From Polaribacter sp. SA4-10 (GTDB taxonomy: Bacteria; Bacteroidota; Bacteroidia; Flavobacteriales; Flavobacteriaceae): a stretch of DNA of 64,000 bases. The stretch is taken from NCBI GenBank assembly GCA_949519155.1, contig CATIQU010000025.1:60363-124362 (forward strand), read 5' to 3'. The notes beneath the pieces are model-generated. The model saw only the letters and a program-made list of their open reading frames with translations, ran no database searches and was not told where the DNA came from. Shown here piece by piece: positions 61,663 through 64,000 of this stretch. The number at the start of each line of letters is the position of its first letter. Position 1 is the first letter of the stretch. Made by a program: the position numbers and the translations under genes.

Positions 61663-63603
61663 CTAAAACTCAACGAAAGTCTTACTTACTTCTTTTTTTA
61701 TTAGGGCAACAAACGCTTCTATCGTAAAAGTTCCGATATCCCCTTCACCATGTTTCCTTACAGAAACAGTACCTTCTTGTTCCTCCTTTTCCCCAACAAT
61801 AATCATAAATGGGATCTTGCTAACTTCTGCATCTCGAATCTTTCGACCCGTTTTCTCATTTCGGTTGTCTACGAGGGCGCGAATTTCGGAATTTTCTAAC
61901 GATTCTAAAACTTTTTCTGAATATTTTTGATATTTCTCACTGATTGGCAATAAGATAACCTGATCTGGAGTTAACCAAAGTGGGAAATTTCCGCCTGTAT
62001 GCTCCAACAGTACTGCAATGAAGCGTTCCATAGAACCAAAAGGAGCCCTGTGTATCATTACCGGTCTGTGTAGTTGATTATCGGCACCTTTATAAGTCAA
62101 ATCAAACCTTTCAGGCAAATTATAGTCCACCTGGATGGTTCCAAGTTGCCAACTTCTGCCTAAAGCGTCCTTTACCATGAAGTCTAATTTAGGGCCATAA
62201 AAGGCAGCTTCACCTGCTTCAATTACAAAATCCAAGCCTTTGTCCTTTGCAGCATTTATAATTGCGTTTTCTGCAATTTCCCAAGTAGCAACATCACCAA
62301 TGTACTTGTCAGAATTTTCAGAATCTCTTACAGAAACTTGAGCCGTAAAATCTTCAAAACCTAAAGATTTAAATACATACAGTACCAAGTCTATGACATC
62401 TTTAAACTCCTGATCCAATTGTTCAGGAGTACAAAAAATATGAGCATCATCTTGCGTAAATCCTCTCACACGAGTCAATCCATGTAATTCTCCACTTTGT
62501 TCATATCGATATACCGTACCAAATTCAGCAAAACGCTTCGGTAAATCCTTATAAGAATACGGTTTGAAATTATAAACCTCACAGTGATGCGGGCAATTCA
62601 TCGGTTTCAATAAAAATTCCTCATCCATTTTCGGAGTCTTAATCGTTTGAAAACTATCAGCACCGTACTTTTCATAATGTCCAGAAGTAACATACAATTC
62701 CTTTTGACCGATATGAGGCGTCATCACCATTTCATAGCCAGCTTTCTTCTGTGCTTTCTTTAAAAAATCTTCCAACCGTCCTCTCAAAGCAGTACCCTTT
62801 GGCAACCATAAAGGCAAGCCAGCACCAACTTTTTGAGAAAAAGTAAACAATTCCAATTCCTTTCCTAGCTTTCTGTGATCACGTTTTTTAGCCTCCTCCA
62901 AGAGTTCTAGATACTCCGTAAGCATCTTTTGCTTTGGAAAAGAGATTCCATAAACTCGCGTCAATTGATTATTCTTTTCATCACCACGCCAATAAGCACC
63001 AGCAACATTCATTATTTTTATCGCTTTAATGATTCCTGTATTTGGAATATGTCCTCCTCTACATAAATCAGAAAAATTACTATGGTCACAAAACGTAATA
63101 TCACCATCCGTTAAGTTTTCAATCAATTCAACTTTATACTGATTTTCTTCACCTTTATATAAAGACAATGCATCCGCCTTAGAAACCGAACGCATAGAAA
63201 ATTCATGTTTTCCTCGAGCAATCTCTAAAAACTTAGTCTCAAGCTTTTTAAAGTCGTTTTCAGAAAGTACATCCTTACCCAAATCAACATCATAATAAAA
63301 ACCATTATCAATCGCAGGTCCGATCGTTAATTTAGCAGAAGGATGAAATGCTAAAATAGTCTCTGCCAAAACGTGCGCAGAAGAATGCCAAAAAGCTTTC
63401 TTACCATTCACATCATTAAATGTATACAATATTAAAGAGCCGTCCGTAGTTAATTCTGTACTAGTTTCAACCGTTGTACCATTAAAGTTTGCAGAAATAA
63501 CGTTTCTAGCAAACCCTTCGCTAATGCTTTTAGCAACATCCATCGGAGTGCAGTTCTGTTCAAACTCCTTAATAGTTCCGTCAGGTAAAGTGATTTTAAT
63601 CAT
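61663..63603 (-). CDS. thrS: Threonyl-tRNA synthetase
   Basis: The 646-aa enzyme has an N-terminal TGS domain (ITLPDGTIKEF), the editing domain with HSSAHVLAETI, and a class II catalytic core: motif 2 GLTRVRGFTQDDAHIF, zinc ligand Cys in KPMNCPHHCEVY and motif 3 near HRAPFGSMERFIAVL. A C-terminal anticodon-binding domain follows. It is first in the operon with infC, rpmI and rplT. A good promoter lies 24-54 bp upstream. No T-box or leader attenuator was recognised. Confidence 0.97.
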   Translation of the reverse strand: MIKITLPDGTIKEFEQNCTPMDVAKSISEGFARNVISANFNGTTVETSTELTTDGSLILYTFNDVNGKKAFWHSSAHVLAETILAFHPSAKLTIGPAIDNGFYYDVDLGKDVLSENDFKKLETKFLEIARGKHEFSMRSVSKADALSLYKGEENQYKVELIENLTDGDITFCDHSNFSDLCRGGHIPNTGIIKAIKIMNVAGAYWRGDEKNNQLTRVYGISFPKQKMLTEYLELLEEAKKRDHRKLGKELELFTFSQKVGAGLPLWLPKGTALRGRLEDFLKKAQKKAGYEMVMTPHIGQKELYVTSGHYEKYGADSFQTIKTPKMDEEFLLKPMNCPHHCEVYNFKPYSYKDLPKRFAEFGTVYRYEQSGELHGLTRVRGFTQDDAHIFCTPEQLDQEFKDVIDLVLYVFKSLGFEDFTAQVSVRDSENSDKYIGDVATWEIAENAIINAAKDKGLDFVIEAGEAAFYGPKLDFMVKDALGRSWQLGTIQVDYNLPERFDLTYKGADNQLHRPVMIHRAPFGSMERFIAVLLEHTGGNFPLWLTPDQVILLPISEKYQKYSEKVLESLENSEIRALVDNRNEKTGRKIRDAEVSKIPFMIIVGEKEEQEGTVSVRKHGEGDIGTFTIEAFVALIKKEVSKTFVEF

Positions 63604-63626
63604 TTAATATGTATAATATGAGTTCG

Positions 63627-63657
63627 CAAAGATATTAGAAAACAATTTTTCACACAA
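63627..63657 (-). promoter_or_regulatory. Promoter of the thrS operon (-33 TTG, -7 TATCTTTG)
   Basis: On the minus strand TTG (63657-63655) and TATCTTTG (63634-63627) are separated by 20 nt, a full consensus match. The thrS ATG begins 24 bp downstream at 63603. Confidence 0.8.
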
Positions 63658-63974
63658 TATATATATGTACTTATTATAAGATCGTTTTTTTTTAGGTGTT
63701 TCCATGCGAAAAGCATGGCCGGGCTTTTCGTACTCGTTTTTTGTTCATGCTTCACAAAAGAACTCAAACAAACACTTCAATCCCTAATACAGATTGCACT
63801 TTAAGCGTTAAATAGAGGAGTTAAATGATGTTTTTTTTAAACAATTGAGTACAAGGCTAATTTTATTCGTTTTTTATATCCATGTAAAGCCCCCGTTTTC
63901 AATGTTTTAAAACCCATAAAAAAGAAACAACAAAAAGAAACAAAAAAAGCAGTGCAATAAGAATAAAGGTGTTG

Positions 63975-63982
63975 TATATTTG
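63975..63982 (+). promoter_or_regulatory. Possible -7 element for a gene beyond the window
   Basis: TATATTTG fits TAnnTTTG and is followed by gcacccgctaagg. No clear -33 TTG is visible. The downstream gene lies outside. Confidence 0.45.
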
Positions 63983-64000
63983 CACCCGCTAAGGGAAAAC

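Larger units (their letters stand above)
63604..64000. other. 397-bp gap at the window edge with hairpins and a -7 element
   Basis: No gene is seen. Besides the thrS promoter it holds nested hairpins: ccatgcgaaaagcatgg (63702-63718) and cgaaaag...cttttcg (63707-63730), which compete for the same bases. A caatccctaat word at about 63779 lies in what may be a dispersed flavobacterial repeat. A TATATTTG at 63975-63982 matches the -7 consensus and points rightwards out of the window, to a gene that is not visible. Confidence 0.5.

Overview
The window is AT-rich, densely packed chromosomal DNA from a member of the Bacteroidota, most likely a marine Flavobacteriaceae. The evidence is a type IX secretion (T9SS) sorting domain, promoter elements of the TTG-N19/20-TAnnTTTG type with weak or no Shine-Dalgarno sequences, and gene families typical of the group (DUF349, DUF368, DUF4870, head-GIN/DUF2807, OMP_b-brl_3, fused HemC-HemD, PyrR-PyrB, PdhA-PdhC). 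The genus cannot be fixed from the sequence alone. No rRNA, tRNA, CRISPR array, prophage or complete insertion sequence was recognised.

Layout. 1-9.8 kb: the 3' end of a SulP permease, an isoquinoline-oxidoreductase-like molybdoenzyme pair, a TIGR01777 epimerase, a VWA protein with its MoxR/ChlI-like AAA+ partner, a YdeI-like protein, an M28 peptidase and an EamA transporter. 9.8-17.7 kb: a possible regulator, a candidate small RNA, htpG, fabH, lpxK, a Nif3-family protein and a zinc-ribbon-family protein that has lost all its cysteines. 17.8-23.9 kb: an outer-membrane barrel gene broken by a stop and a frameshift, a CoA-binding protein, rnz, a protein that is little more than a T9SS sorting domain, and pyrB/pyrR. 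24-34.6 kb: a TPR protein, tandem DUF368 membrane proteins, aroE, a DUF349 protein, a Ppx/GppA phosphatase, a SixA-like phosphatase, pdxH, a sodium:solute symporter and recR. 35-46.3 kb: an almost uninterrupted haem biosynthesis locus. hemJ and hemH lie with trmH and an AraC regulator on the minus strand; hemA, hemCD, hemB, hemL, hemE and hemF lie on the plus strand. Together they cover every step from glutamyl-tRNA to protohaem. 46.6-53 kb: two 2-oxoacid dehydrogenase E2 genes, pdhA, a GNAT acetyltransferase, a secreted unknown and a D-Ala-D-Ala dipeptidase. 53-57.3 kb: a DUF2721 gene and a PadR/PspC/DUF2807/DUF4870 envelope cassette in which two of four genes are broken. 57.5-63.6 kb: a DUF4442 protein, a lipoprotein, prfA, a coiled-coil membrane protein and the thrS-infC-rpmI-rplT translation operon.

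The most unusual object is at 44800-46311. One 503-codon open frame joins a REP-associated tyrosine transposase (RAYT, HUH/Y1 type, with motifs intact) to a complete oxygen-dependent coproporphyrinogen III oxidase (HemF). A 33-bp REP-like palindrome is translated as part of the linker, and a half-palindrome sits just upstream of the frame. The codon where HemF would normally start is now TTG. Other points worth a second look are infC with no ATG/GTG/TTG start (AUA proposed), three damaged genes, the cysteine-free zinc-ribbon protein, the T9SS mini-protein and a candidate small RNA upstream of the 9.85-11.17 kb gene.
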